The notes beneath the pieces were generated by a model. That model was not told the origin of the DNA and made no database searches. It worked only from the letters and a program-made list of their open reading frames with translations. 64,000 bases of DNA from CAWBLP01 sp963789495 (lineage in GTDB: Bacteria; Pseudomonadota; Alphaproteobacteria; Acetobacterales; Acetobacteraceae), in NCBI GenBank assembly GCA_963789495.1, contig CAWBLP010000005.1, forward strand, positions 372,001 through 436,000, in the 5' to 3' direction. Shown piece by piece: positions 36,264 through 44,036 of the stretch. Within the stretch, counting starts at the first letter, position 1, and each line of letters opens with the position of its first letter. The translations under genes and the position numbers were made by a program.

Positions 36264-37142
36264 ATGATCCAGACGGCCAAGGATAAGACAGGATCGACTA
36301 ACGGAGCCGATGTCCTCGTGCGGTTGGATCATGTCTGGAAATCCTTCGGCCGGATTGAGGTGCTGACCGACGTCTCCCTGTCGGTGCCGAAGGGCGAGGT
36401 GGTCTGCATCATCGGCCCGTCCGGGGCCGGCAAGTCGACACTGCTTCGCTGCATCAATCACCTGGAGAGTCTCGACGAAGGCACGATCTACTTCGAAGGA
36501 CAGCCAGTGTACCGGTATGTCGCGAAAGGCAAGACCGTGGTCGATCCAGATAAGCGCATCGAGGCCGTGCGCACCCAGATCGGCATGGTGTTTCAGGCCT
36601 TCAATTTGTTCTCTCATTTAACCGCGCTCGGCAACGTCATCGAGGCGCCGATCCACGTGCTGGGCGAAGCGCCGGCCGAAGCGAGAGCGCGCGGACTTGC
36701 CATGCTGACCAAGGTCGGCCTGGCCGAGAAGGCGAACGCGTATCCGCATCAGCTCAGTGGTGGTCAGCAGCAGCGCGTGGCGATCGCGCGTGCGCTGGCG
36801 ATGAACCCGAAGCTGATGCTGTTCGATGAAGCAACCTCGGCACTGGACCCGGAGCTGGTGGGCGACGTGCTGCGCGTAATGCGGCAACTGGCGCGCGAAG
36901 GCATGACGATGATTGTCGTAACGCATGAAATGGATTTTGCCCGCGATGTCGCCGACCGCGTGGTGTTCATGGATCAGGGCAACATTGTCGAGGACGGACC
37001 GCCCAAAGAGGTGTTCACCAATCCGCGCAGCCCGCGGACTCGGCAATTCCTGCAATCGGTCTTGAACAGAAATGGCGAAACCGAACCGCCGGCCCAGCAT
37101 CGCCCGGACGCCGTTCCGGTAACAGGAGATACCATCTTATGA
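36264..37142 (+). CDS. Polar amino-acid ABC transporter ATPase (second importer)
   Basis: The 292-residue GlnQ-type ATPase shows Walker A GPSGAGKSTLLRC, VFQAFNLFSHLTALGNV, signature LSGGQQQRVAIARAL, Walker B LMLFDEATSALDPELVGDV and VTHEMDFA. The ATP-motif Pro is replaced in DEAT (usually DEPT). The ATG at 36264 is chosen because AAGGA lies just upstream; the frame is open further upstream but without signals. The C-terminus has a ~25-residue extension. The stop overlaps the binding-protein start (ATGA). Confidence 0.94.
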   Translation: MIQTAKDKTGSTNGADVLVRLDHVWKSFGRIEVLTDVSLSVPKGEVVCIIGPSGAGKSTLLRCINHLESLDEGTIYFEGQPVYRYVAKGKTVVDPDKRIEAVRTQIGMVFQAFNLFSHLTALGNVIEAPIHVLGEAPAEARARGLAMLTKVGLAEKANAYPHQLSGGQQQRVAIARALAMNPKLMLFDEATSALDPELVGDVLRVMRQLAREGMTMIVVTHEMDFARDVADRVVFMDQGNIVEDGPPKEVFTNPRSPRTRQFLQSVLNRNGETEPPAQHRPDAVPVTGDTIL

Positions 37143-38056
37143 CTGAGAAGCCTCTCGCCGACCGATCGGACCGCGGGTTCGGCCGACGCGGTCTGCTACG
37201 TGGCGGTGCCATCGGTGGCGCCGCTGCGCTGCTGACGGCCGGCACCGGTGCTACCGCGCACGCCGCGCCGCCGCCGGTGGACGAAAAGGACTACCCGGAC
37301 TTCACGCTGATCAAGATGAATGGCGGCGACGATTCGCTGGCTAAGATCCAGAAGAAAGGCCTCGTGGTCGGCACCTCCAACGACTGGCCTTATTCGTTCC
37401 TCGATCCTAAGACCAACGAATGGACCGGGCTGGACGGCGACATCCTGAAATACGTCGCCAAGATGCTGAAGATCGACAAGATCACGGTGCAGACCGTGAC
37501 GTTCGACGGTTTGATACCCGGCTTGCTGGACGGGCGGCTCGATATCATTGGTGATTCGATCCACTACACGAAGAACCGCTCCAAGGTGATCAACTTCTGC
37601 TGGGGTACGTATTACTACGCCGAGGCGTTGGTGGTGCCGAAGGGGAATCCGCACAACCTGCACCAGCTCAGCGACCTCAAGGGTTATACGGTTGGCACGA
37701 TGCTGGGCACCAACTATGCCGAGTGGATTCAGGCCGTGCCCGGGGTGAAGTTTCAGGGCTATAAGGACTGGGCGCAAATCATTCCGGAACTCGCGATCGG
37801 CCGCACCGATGCGGCGCTGTTTGACCAGCCGGTAGTCGCCGCGCTGATGAAGCAGCATCCGGAATGGAAGATCGAATTCGCGACAGACTACGACCCGCAC
37901 ACATTCAAGAATCCGGTGGGCTATAGCAGCTACGGATTCCGCCAGGGCGACATCGAATGGACCACGGCCGTTTCATCGGCAATCCAATGGATGGAATACA
38001 ACGGGAAGATGAAGGAAATACTCTCGAAGTGGGGACTGACCGGGTATAACAATTAA
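37139..38056 (+). CDS. Polar amino-acid ABC substrate-binding protein, Tat-exported
   Basis: The 305-residue family 3 binding protein has a twin-arginine-type leader (GFGRRGLLRGGAIGG, cleavage near TAHAA). Binding-domain features are KKGLVVGTSNDWPYSF, WTGLDGDILKYVAKML, DGLIPGLLDGRLDIIGDSIHYT and LKGYTVGTMLGTNYAEWI. It differs strongly from the binding protein of the first importer, so the two systems likely take different ligands. It sits between the ATPase and permease genes in one operon. Confidence 0.92.
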   Translation: MTEKPLADRSDRGFGRRGLLRGGAIGGAAALLTAGTGATAHAAPPPVDEKDYPDFTLIKMNGGDDSLAKIQKKGLVVGTSNDWPYSFLDPKTNEWTGLDGDILKYVAKMLKIDKITVQTVTFDGLIPGLLDGRLDIIGDSIHYTKNRSKVINFCWGTYYYAEALVVPKGNPHNLHQLSDLKGYTVGTMLGTNYAEWIQAVPGVKFQGYKDWAQIIPELAIGRTDAALFDQPVVAALMKQHPEWKIEFATDYDPHTFKNPVGYSSYGFRQGDIEWTTAVSSAIQWMEYNGKMKEILSKWGLTGYNN

Positions 38057-38091
38057 ATGCGAAATGCGCTGTGTAAAGAACGGCAGCACTC

Positions 38092-38775
38092 ATGATCTTC
38101 TCGCTTGACGACATGATCAGCTTCCTGCCGTCATTGCTGCAGGGCGCACTTCTGACCATCACCGTTTCTCTGCTGGCCTTCTCGCTTGCCATGATATGTG
38201 GTTTGGCGATCGGCATTGCGCGCATCTCTCGAGTGGTGCCGCTGCGTGTGGTTGCCGCCTGCTATATCCAGTTCATCCGCGGTACGCCGTTGTTGTTGCA
38301 GCTGTTCTTTATTTACTATGTGCTACCCTATGTTGGCATCGTTCTGTCGCCGTTCATCTCTGGTGCGCTGGGGCTGACCATCAACTACGCAGCCTACATG
38401 GCGGAGGTGTTCCGCTCCGGCATCCAGGCGATCCCGAAAGGGCAGTGGGAGGCCGGGTCCTCGGTCGGCATGTCGCGCCGCCTGCTGATGCGACGTATTA
38501 TCCTGCCGCAGGCGATCCGCATCATTATCCCCGCAATCGGCAACTTCTTTGTGTCAATCTTCAAGGACTCGGCGCTGGTGTCGGTGATCACCATGCGCGA
38601 TCTGATGTTCGCCGGCGAGTTGCTGGCATCCGCCACCTACAAGCACTTCGAGATCTTCGCGATGGTGGCGGTGATCTACTTCCTGATCAGCTACCCGACG
38701 GCGAAGTTCGTCGAGTGGATCGAGGTGAAAGTGGACATCACCCGCAGGCCCGTTGTTGTGGGCATGCGCGGGTAG
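38092..38775 (+). CDS. Polar amino-acid ABC transporter permease (second importer)
   Basis: The 227-residue HisM/GlnP-type membrane protein has YIQFIRGTPLLLQLFFIYYVLP and the ATPase-contact loop GIQAIPKGQWEAGSSVGMSRRLLMRRIILPQAIR. About five spans are visible. It is the single permease gene of the cluster, 35 bases after the binding-protein gene. Confidence 0.94.
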   Translation: MIFSLDDMISFLPSLLQGALLTITVSLLAFSLAMICGLAIGIARISRVVPLRVVAACYIQFIRGTPLLLQLFFIYYVLPYVGIVLSPFISGALGLTINYAAYMAEVFRSGIQAIPKGQWEAGSSVGMSRRLLMRRIILPQAIRIIIPAIGNFFVSIFKDSALVSVITMRDLMFAGELLASATYKHFEIFAMVAVIYFLISYPTAKFVEWIEVKVDITRRPVVVGMRG

Positions 38776-38835
38776 CGGCATGGCCATGCCGCGTGCCCCG
38801 GCCGGATTTCCCCTGTCGCAGCAAGGAGGCCTCGC

Positions 38836-39291
38836 ATGAACAGACGATTTACGCGTGTAGGCACGGCTGTTGGCGAATGCGCCGGCACGGCCCTGCTTGC
38901 GTGCCTCGTTGCCAGCCTGCTCGCGGGTGCCGCGGCGGCGGCGGCATTTATTAGCACCGTCGAATTCGGTCCGCGCGTGGGCGACATCCTGGCATTCCGC
39001 ACCGAGGGCTACATCTCGCCCAATTGGCAGATCGACGCTGTGCGGGCGGCGGACGGTGCGCATTGTGCGCTGGAACCGGCGGTGATGAGCACTGGCGGTG
39101 GCAGCATCGTCGTGGAGCAGCGGCTGGCAGATGCCTGGACCTATCGTGTGCACTGGGCTGGGACGCAGACCGGGAACGGTCCAGGCGGCTGCGGCAGCAA
39201 GGCCGATCTAATCCTGGCCCTGACATCACTGCAGGCGTTGGTGAACATCGCGGGCAGTGGTGTACAGCGCTGGCCCTTCATTGCGTTCTGA
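38836..39291 (+). CDS. Exported protein of unknown function
   Basis: The 151-residue protein has a hydrophobic N-terminal signal (TALLACLVASLLAGAAAAAA) and a mature part of ~115 residues beginning FISTVEFGPRVGDILAF. It has two cysteines (HCAL, GGCG) that could form a disulfide. No family is recognised; short exported proteins of this kind occur in Acetobacteraceae. It follows the permease on the same strand after 60 bases with an AAGGAGG ribosome site, so it is well translated and possibly part of the operon. Confidence 0.7.
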   Translation: MNRRFTRVGTAVGECAGTALLACLVASLLAGAAAAAAFISTVEFGPRVGDILAFRTEGYISPNWQIDAVRAADGAHCALEPAVMSTGGGSIVVEQRLADAWTYRVHWAGTQTGNGPGGCGSKADLILALTSLQALVNIAGSGVQRWPFIAF

Positions 39292-39330
39292 ACCGGCAGA
39301 TTTCGGGGGTGCAGGGGTCGTTCCGCGCGG

Positions 39331-40446
39331 TTACTCGGCCCGCGGGCCTGCCGCTGCCGGCCTCTCGGCGCACCAGCGATATAAGACGGCGGACAGCAGC
39401 CACACCAACAGAAACGCACCGATGATCGTCAGCCCGAGCCAGGTGCCGTCATTGGCAAGCGCTTTGACCCGCGACCAGACGCCGCCATTCAGATCCAGTC
39501 GGTCGGCCAGAAGGCCCAGCGCCTCGATGCCACCAATCAGCACCGCCACCACGACCGAGGTGGCGGTCAAAGTTAGATCGTACCAAAGCTTGCGTCGTGG
39601 CTGCTCGAGCGCCCAGCCATAGGCACCGACCATCAACGCGCTGTCGGCACTGTCCACCAGCGCCATGCCAGCGGTGAACAGGGCAGGGAACACCATCACC
39701 AGCCAGGGCGATATGCCTTGCGCGGCCTGGGTGGCGGACAGGCCAAGCAGGCCGACCTCGGTGGCGGTGTCGAAGCCGAGGCCGAACAGCAGGCCCAGCG
39801 GAAACATATGCCAGCTTCGTGTCACCGTCCGGAACACCGGCCGCAGCAAGCGGGCTAGCAGTCCGCGCCCGGCCAGCAGCTTGTTCATCTCTGTGGCGTC
39901 GAGGGGCACGCGACGGGTGGCAGCGCGGAAACGCCGCCAAATCCCGCACAGGATGCCAATGTTGAGCAGGGCGATGGCCAGCAGGAATGCCGCCGAGACG
40001 GCGGTGCCGATTGCACTGCCCAGCATCGGCGTCGCCTGGAGCGGGGCCTGGAACGCCGCGGCGGTGGCGGCGACCGTGGCCGCGGCGAGCACCACGACGG
40101 TGGAGTGGCCCAGGGAGAAGAAGCTGCCGGCCAGGATCGGTTGCCGCCCGTCATGCATCAGCTTGCGCACGACGTTGTCGATGGCGGCGATGTGATCGGC
40201 GTCCACTGCGTGACGCAGGCCCAGGATCCAGGCCAATAGGGCCGTACCCAGCATTGACGGCCGGTCGGCAAAAGCGGTCCAGGCCCACAGCCAGGCTAAG
40301 ACATTGGCCGTAAGCAGGGCTGCGAACAAAATGGCGAGCCGGACCGGCGTCACCGCGGCAGAGTCGTCGAACATGGGGCCGGCTTCAATGCGAGAACCTA
40401 GATCATACATTCCCGCAAGATCGTCATACAAGGTGACGCTTGCCAT
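39331..40446 (-). CDS. Nickel/cobalt high-affinity permease, NicO/HoxN (NiCoT) family
   Basis: The membrane protein has about eight spans and the two NiCoT signatures, LGLRHAVDADHIAAIDN in span 2 and LGFDTATEVGLLGLS later, which line the Ni/Co selectivity site. A first Met 25 codons inside the frame (MFDDSAAVTP, near 40371) could be the true start, as the preceding residues look non-homologous. It would supply nickel for urease/hydrogenase or cobalt for B12. No nickel enzyme is encoded in the window, and no riboswitch was recognised upstream. Confidence 0.92.
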   Translation of the reverse strand: MASVTLYDDLAGMYDLGSRIEAGPMFDDSAAVTPVRLAILFAALLTANVLAWLWAWTAFADRPSMLGTALLAWILGLRHAVDADHIAAIDNVVRKLMHDGRQPILAGSFFSLGHSTVVVLAAATVAATAAAFQAPLQATPMLGSAIGTAVSAAFLLAIALLNIGILCGIWRRFRAATRRVPLDATEMNKLLAGRGLLARLLRPVFRTVTRSWHMFPLGLLFGLGFDTATEVGLLGLSATQAAQGISPWLVMVFPALFTAGMALVDSADSALMVGAYGWALEQPRRKLWYDLTLTATSVVVAVLIGGIEALGLLADRLDLNGGVWSRVKALANDGTWLGLTIIGAFLLVWLLSAVLYRWCAERPAAAGPRAE

Positions 40447-40522
40447 CGTGCCAGTTGGTGCCGGTGAAGCAATGGCGGCTCACGCCGCCGCGGCTGATTT
40501 GGCAGGCGCCGCGACCGCTGGA

Positions 40523-40858
40523 TTAGCGGGATTTTGTAACCGTGATGCGACCACTCGGCTCCAGCACCACCAGATCTATCTCGACGATCTGATGGATTCC
40601 AGCCACGCGCAGCGCCATCATGAGCGTCATCGCGATCATAATGCCACCGAACAAAGCAGTGCCGGTTATGACGTGGCTCAGGCTGGAGCCGAGGACGACG
40701 GAGACGGTGATATCGAGTGCCGAGCACTTGCCGAAGGTGCGACGGCCAGTGACGCGGAAGAGCGCTAGGCCGTAGACGAATACCGCCATCGCGCGGGCGC
40801 ACTCCTGCCATCGGGTCAGATGAGAACTCGTCCCGAATAACAGCTGTAATTTATTCAC
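40523..40858 (-). CDS. DUF421 (YetF-like) membrane protein, internally shortened
   Basis: The 111-residue protein has the DUF421 core GLALFRVTGRRTFGKCSALDITVSVVLGS and a second span, then jumps to a C-terminal end VEIDLVVLEPSGRITVTK normally found ~50-60 residues later. The cytoplasmic module between MALRVAGI and the end is missing, in frame. YetF-type proteins are 150-230 residues and of uncertain function. It may be a natural short form or a deletion product. Confidence 0.75.
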   Translation of the reverse strand: MNKLQLLFGTSSHLTRWQECARAMAVFVYGLALFRVTGRRTFGKCSALDITVSVVLGSSLSHVITGTALFGGIMIAMTLMMALRVAGIHQIVEIDLVVLEPSGRITVTKSR

Positions 40859-40943
40859 GGCAGGGGCGGATGATGACCGTGCGGTGCATTGAGGCGCTGA
40901 ACTGGCAAGATTTGGAGTCGGTTGCGCCTGATGGCGACCTTGT

Positions 40944-40997
40944 CAGCCCCAGCCCCAGCCCCAGCCCCAGCCCCAGCCCCAGCCCCAGCCCCAGCCC
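40944..40997 (+). repeat. Hexanucleotide tandem repeat, nine copies of CAGCCC
   Basis: The 54 bases are nine perfect copies of CAGCCC. The repeat lies 18 bases from the left end of the IS1182 element, 86 bases upstream of the DUF421 gene. Such pure short repeats change length readily by slippage. Read on the other strand they would give a Gly-Ala string, but no real gene was identified there. Confidence 0.9.
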
Positions 40998-41015
40998 CTG
41001 GCGGCTCAGCGCTAG

Positions 41016-42480
41016 GAGCCTGTCCGAGTAACCGCTTGCCCGACGCGAATCGGGTATGATTCGCTGTGTCCATGACGAAGACCTTCCGACCCTGGAATGT
41101 GGATCAACGGTGGCTGTTGCCGCCGTCGGTTGATGAGTTCGTGCCGGCTGGACACGTGGCGCACTTCATCCGCGACACAGTGCGCGAGGCGCTGGATCTG
41201 TCGGCGATCCTGGCGAGCTACAGCGAGGAACGTGGTTACCCGCCGTATCACCCGGGCATGCTGGTGGCCCTGCTGCTGTATGGCTGCAGCCGGGGCGTCT
41301 ATTCGTCGCGGCAGTTGGCGCGGGCGTGCGAGGAGCGGGTGGACTTCATGGCGGTGACGGGCCTCAACCGGCCGGACTTCCGCACCATCAGCGACTTCCG
41401 CAAACGGCATCTGAAGGCCTTGGAAGAGTTGTTCGTTCAGGTGTTGCATCTGTGCCGGTCGGCTGGGCTGGTGAAGCTCGGGCACGTGGCGGTGGACGGC
41501 ACCAAGCTTCGCGCCAACGCCTCGCGGCACAAGGCGATGAGCTACGGCCGCATGAAGCAGGCCGTACCGAAGCTGGCGGCCGAGGTGGCGGGCTGGCTGG
41601 CACAGGCGCAGGCGGCCGATGATGCCGAGGACGCGCAGCACGGGGCCGACCGTCGCGGCGACGAGATGCCGGATTGGGTCGCGAACAAGCAGCAGCGGCT
41701 GGAGCGCATCCGGGCCGCCCGCGCCGCGCTGGAAGCAGAGGCTCGTCTGGAGCCAGGCGACCTCGATCCCGACGGCCCCGGCCCATCCTCAGGCATGCAG
41801 GACCACGGCAGGCCGCAACGGGCGGCGGATGGCGGGCCGCCGGACCGGGCGCAACGCAACTTCACCGATCCGGACAGCGGCATCCTGCCGACACGGGATG
41901 GCTTCATCCAGGGCTACAACGCTCAGATTGCGGTGGATGCCGCGCACCAGATCATTGTCTCGCAGCGCCTGGTCACCACCGCGGCCGACTATGGCGGTCT
42001 GGTTCCGCTGGTCGAGGCGGCGCACGCCACCCTCAAGCGCAAGCCGCGGGAAGTCTCCGCCGACACAGGCTTCGCCACCGAGGCGAACCTGGCGGCGATG
42101 GCGGAACGGCGGATCACCGCCTACCTGCCGCCCGGCCGCAGCCGCCACGGCAGTGGCCATGCCGCCGGACAGCGTGACCTCAAGCAATGTCCGCGGATGA
42201 TCGCCATGGCGAGCAAGCTGCGGCGTGCCGGGCATCGCAGCCGCTACCGATTGCGCAAGCAGGTGGTCGAGCCGGTGTTCGGACAGATCAAGCAGGCCAG
42301 AGGCTTCCGACAGTTCCTTCTGCGGGGCCTTACCAACGTCCGAGCGAAGTGGGCGATGATCTGCGCCGCCCACAACCTCCTCAAGCTGGCCGCGGCTGCG
42401 GCCTGACCGGGCCGCTCACCTCCCACAGCCTCGTACCCCGGCTGAAACATACAAGCGCACGGGATTACTCGGACAGGCTC
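41016..42480 (+). mobile_element. IS1182-family insertion sequence
   Basis: The 1465-base element has 16-base perfect inverted ends starting GAGCCTGTCCGAGTAA. A CTAG target duplication lies at 41012-41015 and 42481-42484, the palindromic 4-base site expected of the family. The right CTAG is shared with the adjoining IS701 element. Confidence 0.93.
41072..42406 (+). CDS. IS1182-family DDE transposase
   Basis: The ~444-residue transposase starts TKTFRPWNVDQRWLLPPSVDEFVP, the typical IS1182 opening. The N-terminal domain is followed by the catalytic core VAVDGTKLRANAS (first Asp), VSADTGFATEANLAA (second Asp) and the C-terminal VVEPVFGQIKQARGFRQF (Glu). It has a Gly/Ala/Arg-rich linker near the middle. 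The frame is intact, so the element may be active. The ATG at 41072 is preferred over a GTG two codons upstream. Confidence 0.94.
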   Translation: MTKTFRPWNVDQRWLLPPSVDEFVPAGHVAHFIRDTVREALDLSAILASYSEERGYPPYHPGMLVALLLYGCSRGVYSSRQLARACEERVDFMAVTGLNRPDFRTISDFRKRHLKALEELFVQVLHLCRSAGLVKLGHVAVDGTKLRANASRHKAMSYGRMKQAVPKLAAEVAGWLAQAQAADDAEDAQHGADRRGDEMPDWVANKQQRLERIRAARAALEAEARLEPGDLDPDGPGPSSGMQDHGRPQRAADGGPPDRAQRNFTDPDSGILPTRDGFIQGYNAQIAVDAAHQIIVSQRLVTTAADYGGLVPLVEAAHATLKRKPREVSADTGFATEANLAAMAERRITAYLPPGRSRHGSGHAAGQRDLKQCPRMIAMASKLRRAGHRSRYRLRKQVVEPVFGQIKQARGFRQFLLRGLTNVRAKWAMICAAHNLLKLAAAAA

Positions 42481-42484
42481 CTAG

Positions 42485-43996
42485 TCTTACTGTGTCATAA
42501 GTGTATCTGTCGACTTTGACGTTGACAGCACGGGCAACGCGCGATGGAACGCGCGAGAGCGCGGGCGATGACAAGGCGCATGGAGGCGATGGAGTTTTCG
42601 ACATGGCGTTCAGGCCGGATCGGGGGCTCCGCGCGGTCGGTAACCGTCGGGTAGCTGAGATACCGCGAGGCGTAAGGTGTTGCGTGCTGCTGAGGGGGGA
42701 ATCGCTCCCCTCTCGGCGATCAGATATCCGTAGGCGGCGATGCACAGCGTTGCGTGGTGATGAAAGCCTCGCCATCCTCGTCCCTCGAAGTGGTCGAGGC
42801 CGATCTCCTGCTTGAGTTCCTGGTAGTCGCGCTCGATCCGCCAGCGCAGCTTGGCGGCGGCGACGAGTGCGCGGCGGCTGGTGTTCGCAGGCGAGGTGGA
42901 CAGCCAGTATTTCGTCGGTTCCGCTTTGTCGGCGGGCCACTCGATCAGACACCATTCTTCCGGCCGCGGTGTGGGGCGGTTGTAGTCGCGATGCGCCGGT
43001 CGGATGCGCACGGCGGCGAAGCGGGACGCGAGCTGTGTGTTGCTGCCCTCGCGCCATGTGACCCTCCGCCAGGCTTTCCGGGGCAGTCCGAGGGCGAGTT
43101 CCTTGGCCGATACCGGCTCGTGTTTGGCGTCGCGACCGATCAGTGAGGGGGGACGACCGCGGCCACTCCAGCGCTTTGGTGGCAGCGGTTCCGTCCCCGG
43201 CGGCCAAAAGCTGGTGGAGGACTGAATGCCCACGACATAGGCCAGGCCGAGTTCGGTGATCCCGTCGCGGAAGCTTGTGTCGACCCCGTAGCCTGCATCG
43301 GCCAGCACCATGGCCGGAGCGACACCGGCATCGAGCGCCGTCCGGATCTGCGCCAGCGCGATCTGTGGCTTGGTCTGGAACGCCACGTCATCCGGCACAC
43401 CAGCCTTGCCACGCCGGGCGGGGTCATTGGCCCATGCTTCGGGAAGATACAGGCGGTAGGCGATGGGCAGGCTGGCGTGGTCGTTGGCAACCGAGAGGCT
43501 GACCGCCACTTGGCAGTTGTCCTGCTTGCCGAGTTGGCCGCAGGACCGACGTGCCACACCGACCGAGTGCGTGCCTTTCTTCGGGAATCCGGTATCGTCA
43601 ATGATCCAGGCGCGAACCGCACCGTGCCGTTGGATCGCAGGCATCACCTGCTGGCGCACGGCGGTGAGCATGGCCTCATCGGACCAGTCGCCCTTGGCGA
43701 CCAGATGATGCAGCGACTGGTGTGTGGCCTGCACCCGAGCGGGTTCCACGCGGGCGGCCATCGGCTCGATGCTCTTGCGATCCCCAGGGAGCAGCAGTCC
43801 GGCGCAATAGGACCGAAACGGTGCGGCACGATCGGCATGACCCAGCGTCCGGCTCAGCGCCTCGACATAGGCGGTGAACCGTGATTCGCTGCCCCGACTG
43901 ACTGACGCGAGACCCACAACCCGCCTCCATGGGTGAGAATCTCCATCAAAGACAAATTGACGTCGAGCCGGGCAAGGTGTTTATGACACAGTAAGA
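42485..43996 (-). mobile_element. IS701-family insertion sequence
   Basis: The 1512-base element has 16-base perfect inverted ends TCTTACTGTGTCATAA. CTAG flanks both sides (42481-42484 and 43997-44000), matching the 4-base YTAR target of IS701 elements. It abuts the IS1182 element with one shared CTAG. Confidence 0.92.
42610..43917 (-). CDS. IS701-family transposase
   Basis: The 435-residue DDE transposase of the IS4/IS701 superfamily has RAWIIDDTGFPKKGTHSVGVARR (first Asp), MVLADAGYGVDTSFRDGI (second Asp) and KLRWRIERDYQELKQEIGLDHFEGRGW (YREK-like region with Glu). A GTG start is used at 43917. The frame is intact. Confidence 0.94.
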   Translation of the reverse strand: MGLASVSRGSESRFTAYVEALSRTLGHADRAAPFRSYCAGLLLPGDRKSIEPMAARVEPARVQATHQSLHHLVAKGDWSDEAMLTAVRQQVMPAIQRHGAVRAWIIDDTGFPKKGTHSVGVARRSCGQLGKQDNCQVAVSLSVANDHASLPIAYRLYLPEAWANDPARRGKAGVPDDVAFQTKPQIALAQIRTALDAGVAPAMVLADAGYGVDTSFRDGITELGLAYVVGIQSSTSFWPPGTEPLPPKRWSGRGRPPSLIGRDAKHEPVSAKELALGLPRKAWRRVTWREGSNTQLASRFAAVRIRPAHRDYNRPTPRPEEWCLIEWPADKAEPTKYWLSTSPANTSRRALVAAAKLRWRIERDYQELKQEIGLDHFEGRGWRGFHHHATLCIAAYGYLIAERGAIPPSAARNTLRLAVSQLPDGYRPRGAPDPA

Positions 43997-44036
43997 CTAG
44001 GGGACCGGAACAGACGGGCAGTGCCTGAACTACGGT

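Noticed and set aside
40944..40997. Short repeat array as a CRISPR
   Set aside because: The units are 6 bases with no spacers, and no cas genes are present.
40855..41073. Minus-strand frame with a long Gly-Ala string
   Set aside because: It is produced by the CAGCCC repeat and runs into the IS1182 end; no start signal or family match.
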